Source: an uncultured Pseudohongiella sp. (GTDB taxonomy: Bacteria; Pseudomonadota; Gammaproteobacteria; Pseudomonadales; Pseudohongiellaceae). Taken from it: DNA of 64,000 nt. Below, piece by piece: positions 8,988 through 18,687 of the stretch. The stretch covers positions 1,408,438 to 1,472,437 of the forward strand of contig OX638341.1 of the NCBI GenBank assembly GCA_951812965.1, written 5' to 3'. Position 1 is the first letter of the stretch, and each line of letters begins with the position of its first letter. Under the pieces are notes generated by a model. That model saw nothing but the letters and a program-made list of their open reading frames with translations, had not been told where the DNA came from and made no database searches. A program made the translations under genes and the position numbers.

Positions 8988-11012
8988 GTGACAGGGCCAA
9001 CCGCAAAAGTCCAAAGCCTTAGCTCATTTGTCTGGTCGATCGCTGAAATCCTTCGCGGCGATTTCAAGCAATCGGAATATGGCAAGGTGATTTTGCCGTT
9101 TGTCGTGTTGCGGCGTCTCGATTGCATTCTTGAGCGGTCCAAAAAAGCAGTACTCGATGCCGAGAAAACGATCCCGAAAGGCGCCGACGACGCCACTCGC
9201 GACATGATTCTGTTCGGCGCGGTCGGCGGCAACGTCAAGGTTTACAATCTGTCCAGTTTGACGTTCGAAACTCTCAAAGGGCAGGAGGCCGGGCAACTTC
9301 ACCAGAATCTGATCGACTACATCACCAGATTTTCCGGCAACGCCCGCGATATCTTTCTCGAAAAGTTCCTGTTCACGGACCAACTCAAGCGTCTGAACGA
9401 TGGTTGCATCCTCTTTCAGGTCTTCCAGCGCTTCTGCGAGATCGACTTGCACCCGGATGAAGTCTCCAACATCGAAATGGGGTATCTGTTCGAAGAATTG
9501 ATCCGCAGATTCTCGGAAATTTCAAACGAGACCGCTGGCGAGCATTTCACGCCGCGAGAAGTGATCCGCCTGATCGTCGAACTGCTGGTCGCCAACGACG
9601 ATGCCAAGCTGACCGGCAAGGGCATCATTCGCCAAATATACGATCCGGCCTGCGGCACCGGCGGCATGCTGGCTCTGACCGAAGAAGCGCTCAAAGACTT
9701 CAATCCTTCGATTCGCGTCGAACTGTTCGGGCAGGAACTGAACCCCGAATCCTTCGCAATCTGCAAATCCGACATGCTCGTGACCGGCCACGACCCCGAG
9801 CAGATAGCCTTCGGAAATACGCTCAGCGGGGACCAGCACAGAGACAGGAAATTCCACTACATGCTTTCCAATCCACCCTATGGCGTGGACTGGAAAAAGT
9901 ATCAGGAGCCAGTCAAGGCCGAGGCTGAGATCATGGGCTTCGACGGGCGCTTCGGCGCGGGTACGCCCCGCGTTTCCGATGGCCAACTGCTGTTCCTGCA
10001 GCACATGATTTCGAAAATGCGAGACGACGAGATCGGCTCGCGTATTGGAATTGTAATGAATGGTTCGCCGCTTTTTACGGGTGGCGCAGGGTCCGGCGAA
10101 AGCGAAATCCGCCGCTGGATGCTGGAAAACGACTGGGTCGAGGCCATCGTCGCGTTGCCGACCGATCTGTTCTACAACACCGGCATTCAGACCTATGTCT
10201 GGCTCCTGACAAATCGGAAATCACCGGATCGTAGGGGAAAAGTACAACTTATCGACGCAAGCGGAGAGCAATTCTGGAAGTCGATGAGAAAATCACTTGG
10301 TTCGAAGCGCCGCGAAATTCCCGATGAAGCGCGGCACGAAATCGTCCGAATTTACGCCGACTTCCTGAACGGAGATAGCACGGAATCCGATGTTTCAAAA
10401 ATCTTCGATGCGACGGATTTCGGCTTTCGAGAAATCCGCGTCGAGCGGCCACTCAGGCTGAACTTTCAGGTCAGCGATAAACGGCTCGCCCTTCTGGGTG
10501 TACAGAAACCCTTTATGCGACTTGATGATGTTGAAAAGGCCGCTGTCGAGGCGGCGCTAGGAAACATCGGTGGTCAGCTTTTCACCAACCGCGATGCCTT
10601 TGAGAAAGCTCTGGCCAAGGCGCTGAAGGCGGCGGGCGCCAAAATACGTGCGCTGGTCATAAAGTTTATTCTGGCAGCGCTGTCCGAGCGCGACAAGGAT
10701 GCCGATGTTTGCATCGACAAACATGGAAACCCCGAGCCAGACCCTACTCTACGCGACCACGAGCTTGTGCCATTTACCGAAGACTACCGTGACTACGTAA
10801 AGCGCGAGGTCGAACCTTACGTACCCGACGCCTGGGTCGACGAAAACTATCGCGACGCTCGCGACGGCAAAGTCGGTCGCGTCGGTTACGAGATCAATTT
10901 CAACCGCTATTTCTACCAATACGTCCCTCCGCGCCCGCTCGACGAGATCAATGACGAACTGAAAACGCTTGAAGACGAGATCGCCGAACTATTGAAGGAA
11001 GTCGCTCGATGA
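8988..11012 (+). CDS. hsdM: Type I restriction-modification methyltransferase subunit HsdM (system 1)
   Basis: The N6-adenine methyltransferase subunit of a type I system; with HsdS it methylates host sites. An N-terminal helical domain (SSFVWSIAEILRGDFKQSEYGKVILPFVVLRRL) is followed by the SAM-binding motif DPACGTGGML (about residue 220) and the catalytic motif NPPYG (about residue 295). At 674 residues it is longer than common HsdM proteins (about 500) because of a C-terminal extension after residue 500 ending in the coiled region LDEINDELKTLEDEIAELLKE. The GTG start has AAGGA 9 bases upstream. It overlaps hsdS by four bases (ATGA). It shares little with the second HsdM in this window, so the two systems are independent acquisitions. 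Confidence 0.93.
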   Translation: MTGPTAKVQSLSSFVWSIAEILRGDFKQSEYGKVILPFVVLRRLDCILERSKKAVLDAEKTIPKGADDATRDMILFGAVGGNVKVYNLSSLTFETLKGQEAGQLHQNLIDYITRFSGNARDIFLEKFLFTDQLKRLNDGCILFQVFQRFCEIDLHPDEVSNIEMGYLFEELIRRFSEISNETAGEHFTPREVIRLIVELLVANDDAKLTGKGIIRQIYDPACGTGGMLALTEEALKDFNPSIRVELFGQELNPESFAICKSDMLVTGHDPEQIAFGNTLSGDQHRDRKFHYMLSNPPYGVDWKKYQEPVKAEAEIMGFDGRFGAGTPRVSDGQLLFLQHMISKMRDDEIGSRIGIVMNGSPLFTGGAGSGESEIRRWMLENDWVEAIVALPTDLFYNTGIQTYVWLLTNRKSPDRRGKVQLIDASGEQFWKSMRKSLGSKRREIPDEARHEIVRIYADFLNGDSTESDVSKIFDATDFGFREIRVERPLRLNFQVSDKRLALLGVQKPFMRLDDVEKAAVEAALGNIGGQLFTNRDAFEKALAKALKAAGAKIRALVIKFILAALSERDKDADVCIDKHGNPEPDPTLRDHELVPFTEDYRDYVKREVEPYVPDAWVDENYRDARDGKVGRVGYEINFNRYFYQYVPPRPLDEINDELKTLEDEIAELLKEVAR

Positions 11013-12307
11013 GCAACGAATCCGCTCAACACGGCGGATGTACCGGAAGCGAAGTTCGTGGTGCTGAGCCTATGATGCGGCTCAGACACATGGTTCGATT
11101 AGGCCCTAGTCCTGTGGAAGCCCGTGCCCTTTCCCCAATGGATGAAGTCACGTTTGCCCCGATGGATGCGCTGGCTGATGGGTTGGGTGGTCTAGACACA
11201 TCACAAACGAAACCATTAAACGAGGTTATGAACGGCAGCTATAACTACTTTTCGGAAGGAGATTTGCTTCTCGCGAAAGTCACGCCGTGTTTTGAAAATG
11301 GGAAAAAGGCGATTGGCGAACGACTGTCCAATGGTGTCGGGTTCGCAACATCTGAAGTCCATGTTATTCGTCCTGACTACAAGAAAATCGATGTGCAGTT
11401 TTTGCGATTTTTGCTTTGCTCTGAAGACTTTCGTGCCGAAGGAATGAAGAGTATGACGGGCGCGGGCGGACTCCGACGCGTAAGTGAAAATGGAGTTTTA
11501 AACTACTGTCCCAAAATCACAGATCCGGATACTCAAAAGATCATTGCGGATTTCCTTAATCATGAGACTGCCCACATCGATCAACTGATTGAGAAGAAGA
11601 AAGAACTGATCTCAGTTGCAGCGAAACGTATTGAATCTCTTGTCGATAAGGCGATCTCCGACCGAAACGTCCCACGCATTCGATTAGAACACATTGCACG
11701 AAGAGTACAGAGGCATGCTCGACTGTCAGAGCATGGTGAACTTGTTAGGCTGGGGATTTACAATCGTGGCCGTGGAATCTTTAAGAAACCAGCTGCTGAT
11801 GAAGAGGATATGGGAGTGTCCAATTTCTACTTCATCAAGGCGGGAGACTTAATTTTAAGCGGCCAATTTTCTTGGGAAGGAGCGGTCGCTTTGGCTTCTG
11901 AGGATGAAGAAGGATGTGTGGTTTCGCATCGCTATCCAGTTTTTCTTGGCCGACCTGGTGTAAATACCGCATATCTGTTTGGGTTTTTCCGTTCTGGCTT
12001 CGGTGATTTTCTACTTAATGAAGCTTCACGCGGTTCTGCAGGCCGAAATAGGCCATTAAATACATGGCGACTCGGCAAAGAAAAGATTCCATTGCCGAAT
12101 GATGATTTACAGCGCGCTATTGAACAGGCGATCTTTTTTGAACGAGAGCTCAAAAGAAAGACATCAACTTCCCTAACACTTTATTCTGAATATCGCTTCG
12201 CATTAATTACCGCCGCTGTCACAGGGCAGATCGACATTGCGACATGGAACAACCGCGGGCAGACTGACCGCAACCTTGATGCAATTGAGCAGGCCACGCA
12301 AGCATGA
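11009..12307 (+). CDS. hsdS: Type I restriction-modification specificity subunit HsdS (system 1)
   Basis: The DNA-recognition subunit that gives the complex its target sequence. Two target-recognition domains are visible: the first around LAKVTPCFENGKKAIGERL to KSMTGAGGLRRVS, the second from about residue 225 (IRLEHIARRVQRHARLSEHG). They are separated by a conserved helix (DFLNHETAHIDQLIEKKKELISVAAKRIESLVDKA), and a second helix lies at the end. Base composition is noticeably more AT-rich than the flanking hsdM, as expected for recombining recognition domains. ATGA overlaps on both sides place it in one translationally coupled operon. Confidence 0.92.
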   Translation: MSNESAQHGGCTGSEVRGAEPMMRLRHMVRLGPSPVEARALSPMDEVTFAPMDALADGLGGLDTSQTKPLNEVMNGSYNYFSEGDLLLAKVTPCFENGKKAIGERLSNGVGFATSEVHVIRPDYKKIDVQFLRFLLCSEDFRAEGMKSMTGAGGLRRVSENGVLNYCPKITDPDTQKIIADFLNHETAHIDQLIEKKKELISVAAKRIESLVDKAISDRNVPRIRLEHIARRVQRHARLSEHGELVRLGIYNRGRGIFKKPAADEEDMGVSNFYFIKAGDLILSGQFSWEGAVALASEDEEGCVVSHRYPVFLGRPGVNTAYLFGFFRSGFGDFLLNEASRGSAGRNRPLNTWRLGKEKIPLPNDDLQRAIEQAIFFERELKRKTSTSLTLYSEYRFALITAAVTGQIDIATWNNRGQTDRNLDAIEQATQA

Positions 12308-13758
12308 CCGAAGAAAGACGCCTCGCTGTTGTGAACGACTTGCTGCGCTTACCGGCTGAGACCGCCTGGGCGGAGTTCAAGGAAAACAACATCAAGCCCA
12401 GCACGATAGGCGAACGAATTTCGGCACTAGCGAATGCGGCCAGACTGGCGGATCGTGAGAATGCCTATATGGTTTGGGGCATCCGCGACAGCGACCATGC
12501 AGTTGTCGGAACGACTTTTCGTCCTGATGCGAAAAAGGTGTCCGGCCAACCGCTCGAATTTTGGCTGGCACAGCACGTGAAGCCGGACCTTGCGTTCACA
12601 TTCTACGAGGTCATTCACCCGGACGGACGTGTGGTTTTACTGGAAATTCCGGCCACCACGCTTTCACCCATCGAATTCAACAAGGTCGCCTACGTCCGCA
12701 TCGGCAGCGCCACGCCAAGACTCTCGGAACATCCTGACCGCATGAGGGAACTCTGGGCAAAGTTACAACCCTACGCTTGGGAACATGGCACGGCCGCACA
12801 ATTCCAGACCAGCGATCAGGTATTGTCGTTACTGGACTATCCCGGCTACTTCAACCTTATGCGGCAACCCTTGCCCGATAACAGAGCCGGCATACTCGAC
12901 CGGCTCAAGGCCGAGGGGCTTATCACCCCCGATGCCGATGATCACTGGAATATCACCAATCTCGGTGCGATTCTCTTTGCCAAAGAGCTGACCAGATTCA
13001 ATGGGCGCCTCGCTCGTAAGAAGGTTCGATTCGTTGCATACGATGGCGACAACCGCACCGCCAAGGTGGCAAAGAGAATAGAGAGTGAGCTTGGGTATGC
13101 GACTGGATTTCAGCAATTGATCGATTTGATTGCCGGCCTCCTTCCTCAAAACGAACACATTGGAACAGCTTTGCGCACTGAAACCGAGATTTTTCCCGCG
13201 ACCGCCATGCGCGAACTTGTCGCCAATGCGCTGATCCACCAGGACTTTACAATTACCGGTGCGGGCCCGCTCATCGAGCTATTCGAAAGCCGGATCGAAA
13301 TCACCAATCCGGGTACCCCGCTTGTTTCGATCGAACGCTTTATTGATTCTCCGCCGCGGTCGCGAAATGAAGCGCTAGCCGCGTTGATGCGCCGCATGGG
13401 GGTCTGTGAGGAACAGGGGACCGGTATCGACAAAGTGGTCGCGGCTGTTGAGCTTTATCAGCTTCCCCCGCCGGATTTCCGAGAGGAGCAGCAAGCTACG
13501 CGGGTGGTCTTGTTTGCGCCGCGGCATTTCGCCGAAATGACCCGGGATGAACGTATTCGTGCCTGTTATCAACACACCGTGTTGCTCTATGTAAGTGATA
13601 AGGTGATGCGAAACGCCTCGTTGCGCCATCGCTTCGGCATTGAATCGCGGAACAGCGCGCAAGCATCGCAAATCATCCGTGCCGCTCTGGACCGAGATCT
13701 GATCCGCCCCGCTGACTCCGACCATCCAAAATCAGGCTATGTTCCTTTTTGGGCATGA
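12304..13758 (+). CDS. AlbA_2/Schlafen-type protein with GHKL-like ATPase domain
   Basis: A 484-residue protein. The N-terminal third (AETAWAEFKENNIKPSTIGERISALANAARL to YMVWGIRD) matches the AlbA_2/Schlafen nucleic-acid-binding domain. The middle carries ATP-binding features of the RecG-like or HATPase_c_4 family (MRELVANALIHQDFTITGAGPLIELF, GTGIDKVV), and the C-terminus looks like a winged helix (ASLRHRFGIESRNSAQASQIIRAAL). Proteins of this type occur inside type I restriction operons as accessory factors; their exact role is not established. It overlaps hsdS by four bases and its stop codon is part of the first tandem repeat unit downstream. A decayed second copy of its C-terminus lies at about 20.5 kb. 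Confidence 0.85.
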   Translation: MTEERRLAVVNDLLRLPAETAWAEFKENNIKPSTIGERISALANAARLADRENAYMVWGIRDSDHAVVGTTFRPDAKKVSGQPLEFWLAQHVKPDLAFTFYEVIHPDGRVVLLEIPATTLSPIEFNKVAYVRIGSATPRLSEHPDRMRELWAKLQPYAWEHGTAAQFQTSDQVLSLLDYPGYFNLMRQPLPDNRAGILDRLKAEGLITPDADDHWNITNLGAILFAKELTRFNGRLARKKVRFVAYDGDNRTAKVAKRIESELGYATGFQQLIDLIAGLLPQNEHIGTALRTETEIFPATAMRELVANALIHQDFTITGAGPLIELFESRIEITNPGTPLVSIERFIDSPPRSRNEALAALMRRMGVCEEQGTGIDKVVAAVELYQLPPPDFREEQQATRVVLFAPRHFAEMTRDERIRACYQHTVLLYVSDKVMRNASLRHRFGIESRNSAQASQIIRAALDRDLIRPADSDHPKSGYVPFWA

Positions 13759-14123
13759 TTTGATCGGGATTTGATTTTGATGGGATTACGACGAGTCATT
13801 CATTGACGGTAAAAATAGAAAGTGCCGTATTTTCAATTAGTTGCAGCAAGGGTTGGCCATCTGAAAAGATTTGACCGGGATTTGATCGGCGGGCTACTCC
13901 CGACTGGAACATTACGCGGAAACTTGCTATGGCATACAAACACAGTAACAACAAAAAACCCTTGTATATCAATGGATTGAAGATTTAGTGGCTGACCGGA
14001 AAGATTTGATCGGGATTTGATTTTCAGCCTGTTTCTGATCGGACAAAAAAAGCAAACACTTTGTTTTTCAATAGGTTATGCTTCGCTGGGCAGGTCAAAA
14101 TAATTTGATCGGGATTTGATTGG
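13757..14123. repeat. Degenerate tandem repeat array between the AlbA_2 gene and hsdR
   Basis: Four copies of a 19-22 base core (GATTTGATCGGGATTTGAT) begin at 13757, 13868, 14003 and 14102, spaced 111, 135 and 99 bases. The first overlaps the stop of the preceding gene and the last overlaps a TTG codon in the hsdR frame. The roughly 44 bases before copies 2, 3 and 4 are also related: each has TCAAT, then TT, then a GGC-rich stretch ending in an A-rich run before the core. The true unit is therefore nearer 65 bases, with variable spacers. Spacers differ in sequence, repeats diverge, and the array has no Cas genes, so it is not a CRISPR. No ORF of note runs through it. Confidence 0.8.
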
Positions 14124-14140
14124 ACAAGAAAAAAACGATC

Positions 14141-17125
14141 ATGCACGGCACTCGAAGCATCCACAAAGAGATCATTCTTCAGCAGCACCTGGTCGCGCGG
14201 CTTGTCGCCGGTCAAGGCTACGAAGAGAGGACCTCGGACGACTACGACCGGGAACTTGCCCTCGACAGGGAACTGGTGTTGCGCTTTGTAAAAGCCACGC
14301 AACCCGGCGAGTGGGCGAAGCTGGAAGCGCATTACTCGGCCTCCGCGGAAGCCGAGTTTTTCAAGAACCTTGAAAAAGCGCTGAAGACCCGCTCGACGCT
14401 GGATGTCTTTCGCGCCGGGGTCAAGATGGTTCCTGGCATCAAATTCGCGCTCTGCTACTTCAAACCCGCCAGTTCGCTGGAGCCGAAGCGGGTGTGGGAG
14501 TTCGAGGCGAACATCCTGTCGGTGATGCAGGAAGTGGAATACAGTCGGCGGCACGGCAACCGCATAGATCTCGTGCTGTTCGTCAACGGGATTCCCGCAG
14601 CGACGATGGAACTGAAGAACCTGCTTACCGGTTCGACTTTCAAACACGCGGAACGCCAGTACAAGACGGATCGATCTCCCGCCGGGGAGCCGCTGCTGAC
14701 CTTCAAGCGCGGCGCGCTCGTCCACTTTGCGATGGACGAGGACAATGTGTCGATGACGACGCGCCTGAGGAATGGGAGAACGCGATTTCTCCCGTTCAAC
14801 CGGGGCCGCGAGGGCGGCGCGGGCAATGAAGATATCGCGGACGAGTTCCGTGTTGCCTACCTGTATGGGGACGGCGCCTGGGGCAAGGCGATCTTTTCGC
14901 GTGATGTATTGTTCGACGTGATCGGCAAGTTCATGCATTTGGAAGTGAACGAGAACAAGGAAGACGTAATGATCTTCCCGCGCTTCCAGCAGCTTGACGC
15001 CGTGCGAAAGATGATGGACCACGCTCGCGCCAATGGCGTGGGCCGCAATTACCTGATCCAGCATTCCGCCGGTTCCGGCAAGTCGAACACCATCGGCTGG
15101 ACTGCTCACCAGGCTATTAATCTGCATGACACGAACGATCGGCCGATCTTCAACACGGCGATCATCGTCACGGATCGCGTAGTACTAGACCGGCAGCTAC
15201 AGAACACGGTTTCGCAGTTTGAGCAGACCGCCGGCGTGGTCCAGAAGATCGACGGCACCTCGAAGCAGCTCAAGGAAGCGATTGCCAAGGGTTCGCGGGT
15301 CATCGTCACGACGATCCAGAAATTCTCAACCGACCATTTGAAGGAAATTTCGGGGCAGGGTGAAAGGAAGTTCGCCGTCATCGTTGATGAGGCGCATGGC
15401 AGTCAATCCGGCAAGAGCGCGCAGGCGATGACAGACGCGCTGACGCGAGAAGCGACCTCAAGCGACGATGTTGAGGAAATCATCGCCGAATATCAGAAGC
15501 AACGCGGTCCCCAGCCCAATATCAGTTTCTTCGCCTTCACCGCAACGCCACGAAACGTGACGCTTGAAAGGTTTGGCACAATCGGGCAGGACGGTCTGCC
15601 GCATCCGTTCCACCTCTACTCGATGCGTCAGGCCATTGAGGAAGGCTTCATTCTGGATGTGCTGCAAAACTGCATGACTTACCAGGCGTACTATCAACTT
15701 GAAAAAGCCATTGAGGACGATCCGGAACTGAGCGGCAGGCGCGGTCAACGCAAGGTCGCCCGTTTCGCCGCGCTCCATCCCACTGCCATCGGCCAGAAAG
15801 TCGAGGTCATCATCGAACACTTTCGCCGTCACGTCCTGCGTGAACTGAACGGACTGGCGAAAGCGATGATCGTGACGCAAAGCCGCGAACAGGCTTTACG
15901 CTATTTCTTCGGCGTACGCGACTATATCAAAGCGCACGGCTACACGGACGTCAGTGCTCTTGTCGCGTTTTCGGATGAGCTAAATGTAGATGGCGAAAAG
16001 TACACCGAGGCAGGATTGAACGGATTTTCCGAAACCGAACTGCCGGGCCGTTTCGACGGATTCAAACCGGATGGCTCTCCGTATCAGGATCAATATCAGA
16101 TCCTGATCGTCGCGGAGAAGTATCAGACCGGCTTCGACCAGCCAAAGCTTAGCGCCATGTATGTCGACCGCAAACTCGCGGGATTGCAGGCAGTGCAGAC
16201 TCTTTCGCGACTCAACCGCACAATGCTGGGCAAAGAGCAGACTTTCATTCTCGACTTCCGTAACACGATCGAGGACATCCAGGCCGCGTTCAAGCCGTAT
16301 TACGAGGCCACCGCATTGGAAGCATTGTCCGACCCCAATCAGGTTTATGAATTGGAAGGCCGGCTATTTAAATTTGGCTATCTGGACCGGGAAGAAATCG
16401 AGCGCTTCGCCAAGACCTTCTACAAGGGACCGCTGGATGGCGGCGACCGGGTGCGGCTTGAAGGGCTGGTTCGAGCGGCAGTCGCCCGATTCGAGACCGA
16501 CGATGACGAGGGACGTCAGGAGGAATTCCGGCAACTCCTGCGCAGCTACATGCGCTTCTATAGCTTTATCGCGCAGGTTATCCCGCTCGACGATACCGGA
16601 CTTGAAAAACTCTTCACCTATGCCGCATGGCTTTCACGGTTGCTTCCTAACCGGGAAATGCCGCCGGATATCGAGATTACCGATGACATGCTGCGGCTTC
16701 AGGCATTCAAGATCGTAGAGAAGGGGAAGGGCACCGCTTCGCTGAAGAAGGGCATTTCTGAGCCACTGCCGCCGATACACAAATTTGGGGCGAACCCCTA
16801 TACGGAGGATGAGAAAAAGGAGCTTTCGGAAATCGTCAGATCCTTCAACGAGCGCCACGGCACAGATTTCACAGAAACCGACATGATCCGCTTCGAACAG
16901 GTCAATCGCGAAATCCTTGATGGAGACATGGCTGAAATGCTAAGAAACAATCCCCCCGACGTTGTGTACACCGCATTCCATGAAGCATTTTTTCAGGGCG
17001 CCATCCGAATGTTTCAGCGAGACAACGAAATGCGCGACATCGTCCTCACCGATACCGAAGCGAGGGACAAGGCCACACGCCACTTTTTCAACCGAGCCTT
17101 GAAGGAAGTCAGAGAGCACGCGTGA
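14141..17125 (+). CDS. hsdR: Type I restriction endonuclease subunit HsdR (system 1)
   Basis: The ATP-dependent translocase/nuclease subunit that cuts unmodified DNA. The N-terminal nuclease core shows RIDLVLFVNGIPAATMELKN (the D...ExK-type site). The helicase motor carries Walker A (HSAGSGKSNTIGW), the DEAH-type box (VIVDEAHGSQSGKS) and FAFTATP, followed by the second RecA-like lobe with QTGFDQPKL and LSRLNR. The ATG at 14141 (MHGTRSIHKE) fits HsdR N-termini; a TTG seven codons upstream lies inside the last tandem repeat and is less likely. The protein is full length at 994 residues. It is separated from the hsdM-hsdS-AlbA_2 operon only by the repeat array, so it may be transcribed through it or from a promoter within it. 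Confidence 0.93.
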   Translation: MHGTRSIHKEIILQQHLVARLVAGQGYEERTSDDYDRELALDRELVLRFVKATQPGEWAKLEAHYSASAEAEFFKNLEKALKTRSTLDVFRAGVKMVPGIKFALCYFKPASSLEPKRVWEFEANILSVMQEVEYSRRHGNRIDLVLFVNGIPAATMELKNLLTGSTFKHAERQYKTDRSPAGEPLLTFKRGALVHFAMDEDNVSMTTRLRNGRTRFLPFNRGREGGAGNEDIADEFRVAYLYGDGAWGKAIFSRDVLFDVIGKFMHLEVNENKEDVMIFPRFQQLDAVRKMMDHARANGVGRNYLIQHSAGSGKSNTIGWTAHQAINLHDTNDRPIFNTAIIVTDRVVLDRQLQNTVSQFEQTAGVVQKIDGTSKQLKEAIAKGSRVIVTTIQKFSTDHLKEISGQGERKFAVIVDEAHGSQSGKSAQAMTDALTREATSSDDVEEIIAEYQKQRGPQPNISFFAFTATPRNVTLERFGTIGQDGLPHPFHLYSMRQAIEEGFILDVLQNCMTYQAYYQLEKAIEDDPELSGRRGQRKVARFAALHPTAIGQKVEVIIEHFRRHVLRELNGLAKAMIVTQSREQALRYFFGVRDYIKAHGYTDVSALVAFSDELNVDGEKYTEAGLNGFSETELPGRFDGFKPDGSPYQDQYQILIVAEKYQTGFDQPKLSAMYVDRKLAGLQAVQTLSRLNRTMLGKEQTFILDFRNTIEDIQAAFKPYYEATALEALSDPNQVYELEGRLFKFGYLDREEIERFAKTFYKGPLDGGDRVRLEGLVRAAVARFETDDDEGRQEEFRQLLRSYMRFYSFIAQVIPLDDTGLEKLFTYAAWLSRLLPNREMPPDIEITDDMLRLQAFKIVEKGKGTASLKKGISEPLPPIHKFGANPYTEDEKKELSEIVRSFNERHGTDFTETDMIRFEQVNREILDGDMAEMLRNNPPDVVYTAFHEAFFQGAIRMFQRDNEMRDIVLTDTEARDKATRHFFNRALKEVREHA

Positions 17126-17199
17126 CGAGAAGAAATCCATTCTGGTTAACGCTATTCACTTTCATGTAGTTTTTGAAATTGAGTAAAGGAGCTTATGGC

Positions 17200-18003
17200 A
17201 TGCTAAATGTAAGCAAGAAAAAGGCGATACAGCGTCTTGAATCACTATTGGTTGAGGGGAAGCTGTTAAGTCCAGAATTAGGTCATACACGACAATTGCA
17301 AAAATGGAATGAAAGCGTGAGAAGCGCATTTATTTATATTTTTGGTGAAGATAGTCGCCAGTATTCGAGGCTTCCCGATAGTTATACTATAAGCCCAAGC
17401 GGAATAAGGATTTTCTTGGATGCAATTATTTCAGTAGTTGAATCAAACCTTGAAGATATAGAGCATTTCTGGGATGGAAATGGAGGTGTTGAGAATAAGA
17501 TGGTCGATCAAATAAGATCTATGTCACCAGATTTTCGTGTTCCAGTAGAGAAAAAGCTCGAAAAGAAGATCTTTATTGTGCATGGCCATGATGTAGCATT
17601 TAAGGAATCAGTTGCAAGATTTTTGGAGAGCTTAAATTTTGAGACCATTATCCTCCATGAGCAATCAGATAAAGGTCGCACCATAATCGAAAAAATGGAG
17701 GATCATTCAGATGTTGGTTTTGCGGTAGTACTAATGACCCCAGACGATCAGGGGGCCACAAAATCGGAAGTCGACCGCCTTCAATATCGAGCTCGACAGA
17801 ATGTGATTTTTGAGCTTGGATTTTTCATTGGCAGACTTGGAAGAAATTACGTATGCGCACTGAAGAGTCCTGAAGTTGAAATTCCTTCTGACTATGATGG
17901 CGTTATATACATCAACCTGGACGGGGCCGACGGATGGAAGATTAAGCTAACACGAGAACTTAAAACTGTCGGGTTCGAGATAGATACTAATTCAGTGTTC
18001 TAG
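17200..18003 (+). CDS. TIR-like nucleotide-binding effector protein
   Basis: A 267-residue protein. The C-terminal half, from KKIFIVHGHDVAFKESVARF through GFAVVLMTPDD and RARQNVIFELGFFIGRLGR, is the TIR-like domain annotated as predicted nucleotide-binding (PF10137, now linked to CAP12-type effectors). Such domains are thought to bind or cleave NAD or bind cyclic nucleotides in anti-phage defence. The N-terminal half is helical, with no recognised domain. ATG 17200 follows AAAGGAG at ideal spacing; the earlier TTG at 17173 lacks such a site. The gene is markedly AT-rich against hsdR just upstream, suggesting separate acquisition. No cyclic-nucleotide synthase is adjacent, so any activating signal is unknown. 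Confidence 0.8.
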   Translation: MLNVSKKKAIQRLESLLVEGKLLSPELGHTRQLQKWNESVRSAFIYIFGEDSRQYSRLPDSYTISPSGIRIFLDAIISVVESNLEDIEHFWDGNGGVENKMVDQIRSMSPDFRVPVEKKLEKKIFIVHGHDVAFKESVARFLESLNFETIILHEQSDKGRTIIEKMEDHSDVGFAVVLMTPDDQGATKSEVDRLQYRARQNVIFELGFFIGRLGRNYVCALKSPEVEIPSDYDGVIYINLDGADGWKIKLTRELKTVGFEIDTNSVF

Positions 18004-18687
18004 CCGAGGCATAGATTTTAAATGACAGCAAATCTCAATTCTGGGTAGGGTACCGTTTGATGGATTTTGCGAGGAAGTTTATGTCATCTGTGAAGAATGG
18101 GCATTAGCAGGCTGCTAAAGAACTCCTTCATTAACGTTCGGTTTGATAAAATCCCGACCGGTATTGTCCGTTTCGGGAGATCGCCATGCGAGGCACCCAC
18201 ATGCAGCCCCAAAGGCTGTTCAGTTATGTGAACCTGGAAGATTACGTGTCGACGCCTCCGTTGCGCATGATTCGAGCTTTGACTAACGAGGCGCTCGAAG
18301 CGCTGTCGTCCGATTTCGACGCACTGTAGTCCCGCGAGGGCCGCCCCGGCATCGCGCCGGAGAAGTTGCTGTGCACCTCGTGGCTGCGGGACGACGTTTA
18401 GGCGCGTTTTCTGGCGGAGTTGGTGGGCCTGCCCCTAAGTTAAGGGTTTGCTAGTTTTCGGAAGAACATTCTATTGGGCCGTTCGCATACTGTAAAATTT
18501 GGAGTACTCCATTGATTTCCCTGACTATTCCTCGAAATGACCGAGTGTCGCCAGCCTGCGAGGCATGGAGACGTTTAGTTTGCACATTCGTGCTATATGG
18601 CGGAGGCTAACAATTTCGCCTATAGTTGGCGCGTCGAAAAAGCAGAGTGGGTCGGTTTGCCGACTTGCTGGGCCGAATGGGGGCATC
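18004..18687. other. Intergenic stretch with an IS relic, otherwise no gene
   Basis: The 684 bases between the TIR-like gene and the next credible start contain the broken transposase fragment listed separately (18186-18440). The rest has stops in all frames and no convincing promoter or RNA. An in-frame extension of the following gene back to 18565 exists but lacks a ribosome-binding site, and its residues look non-native. Confidence 0.6.
18186..18440 (+). pseudogene. Transposase N-terminal remnant (IS5/IS4-type)
   Basis: Reading from ATG 18186 gives MRGTHMQPQRLFSYVNLEDY, then PPLRMIRALTNEALEALSSDFDAL followed by a TAG. The same frame continues with REGRPGIAPEKLLCTSWLRDDV to another TAG. 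This matches the DUF772-type start of IS5-family transposases (FSYLSPEQRVP.DHPLRAIR...ALSPRFDALY...GRPSIPPERLLRA). Two in-frame stops and loss of the whole DDE domain show it is dead. It marks a past insertion between the TIR-like gene and the unknown trio. Confidence 0.75.

Noticed and set aside
13757..14123. CRISPR array
   Set aside because: Only four diverged cores with uneven 77-113 base gaps, related rather than unique flanks, and no cas genes.
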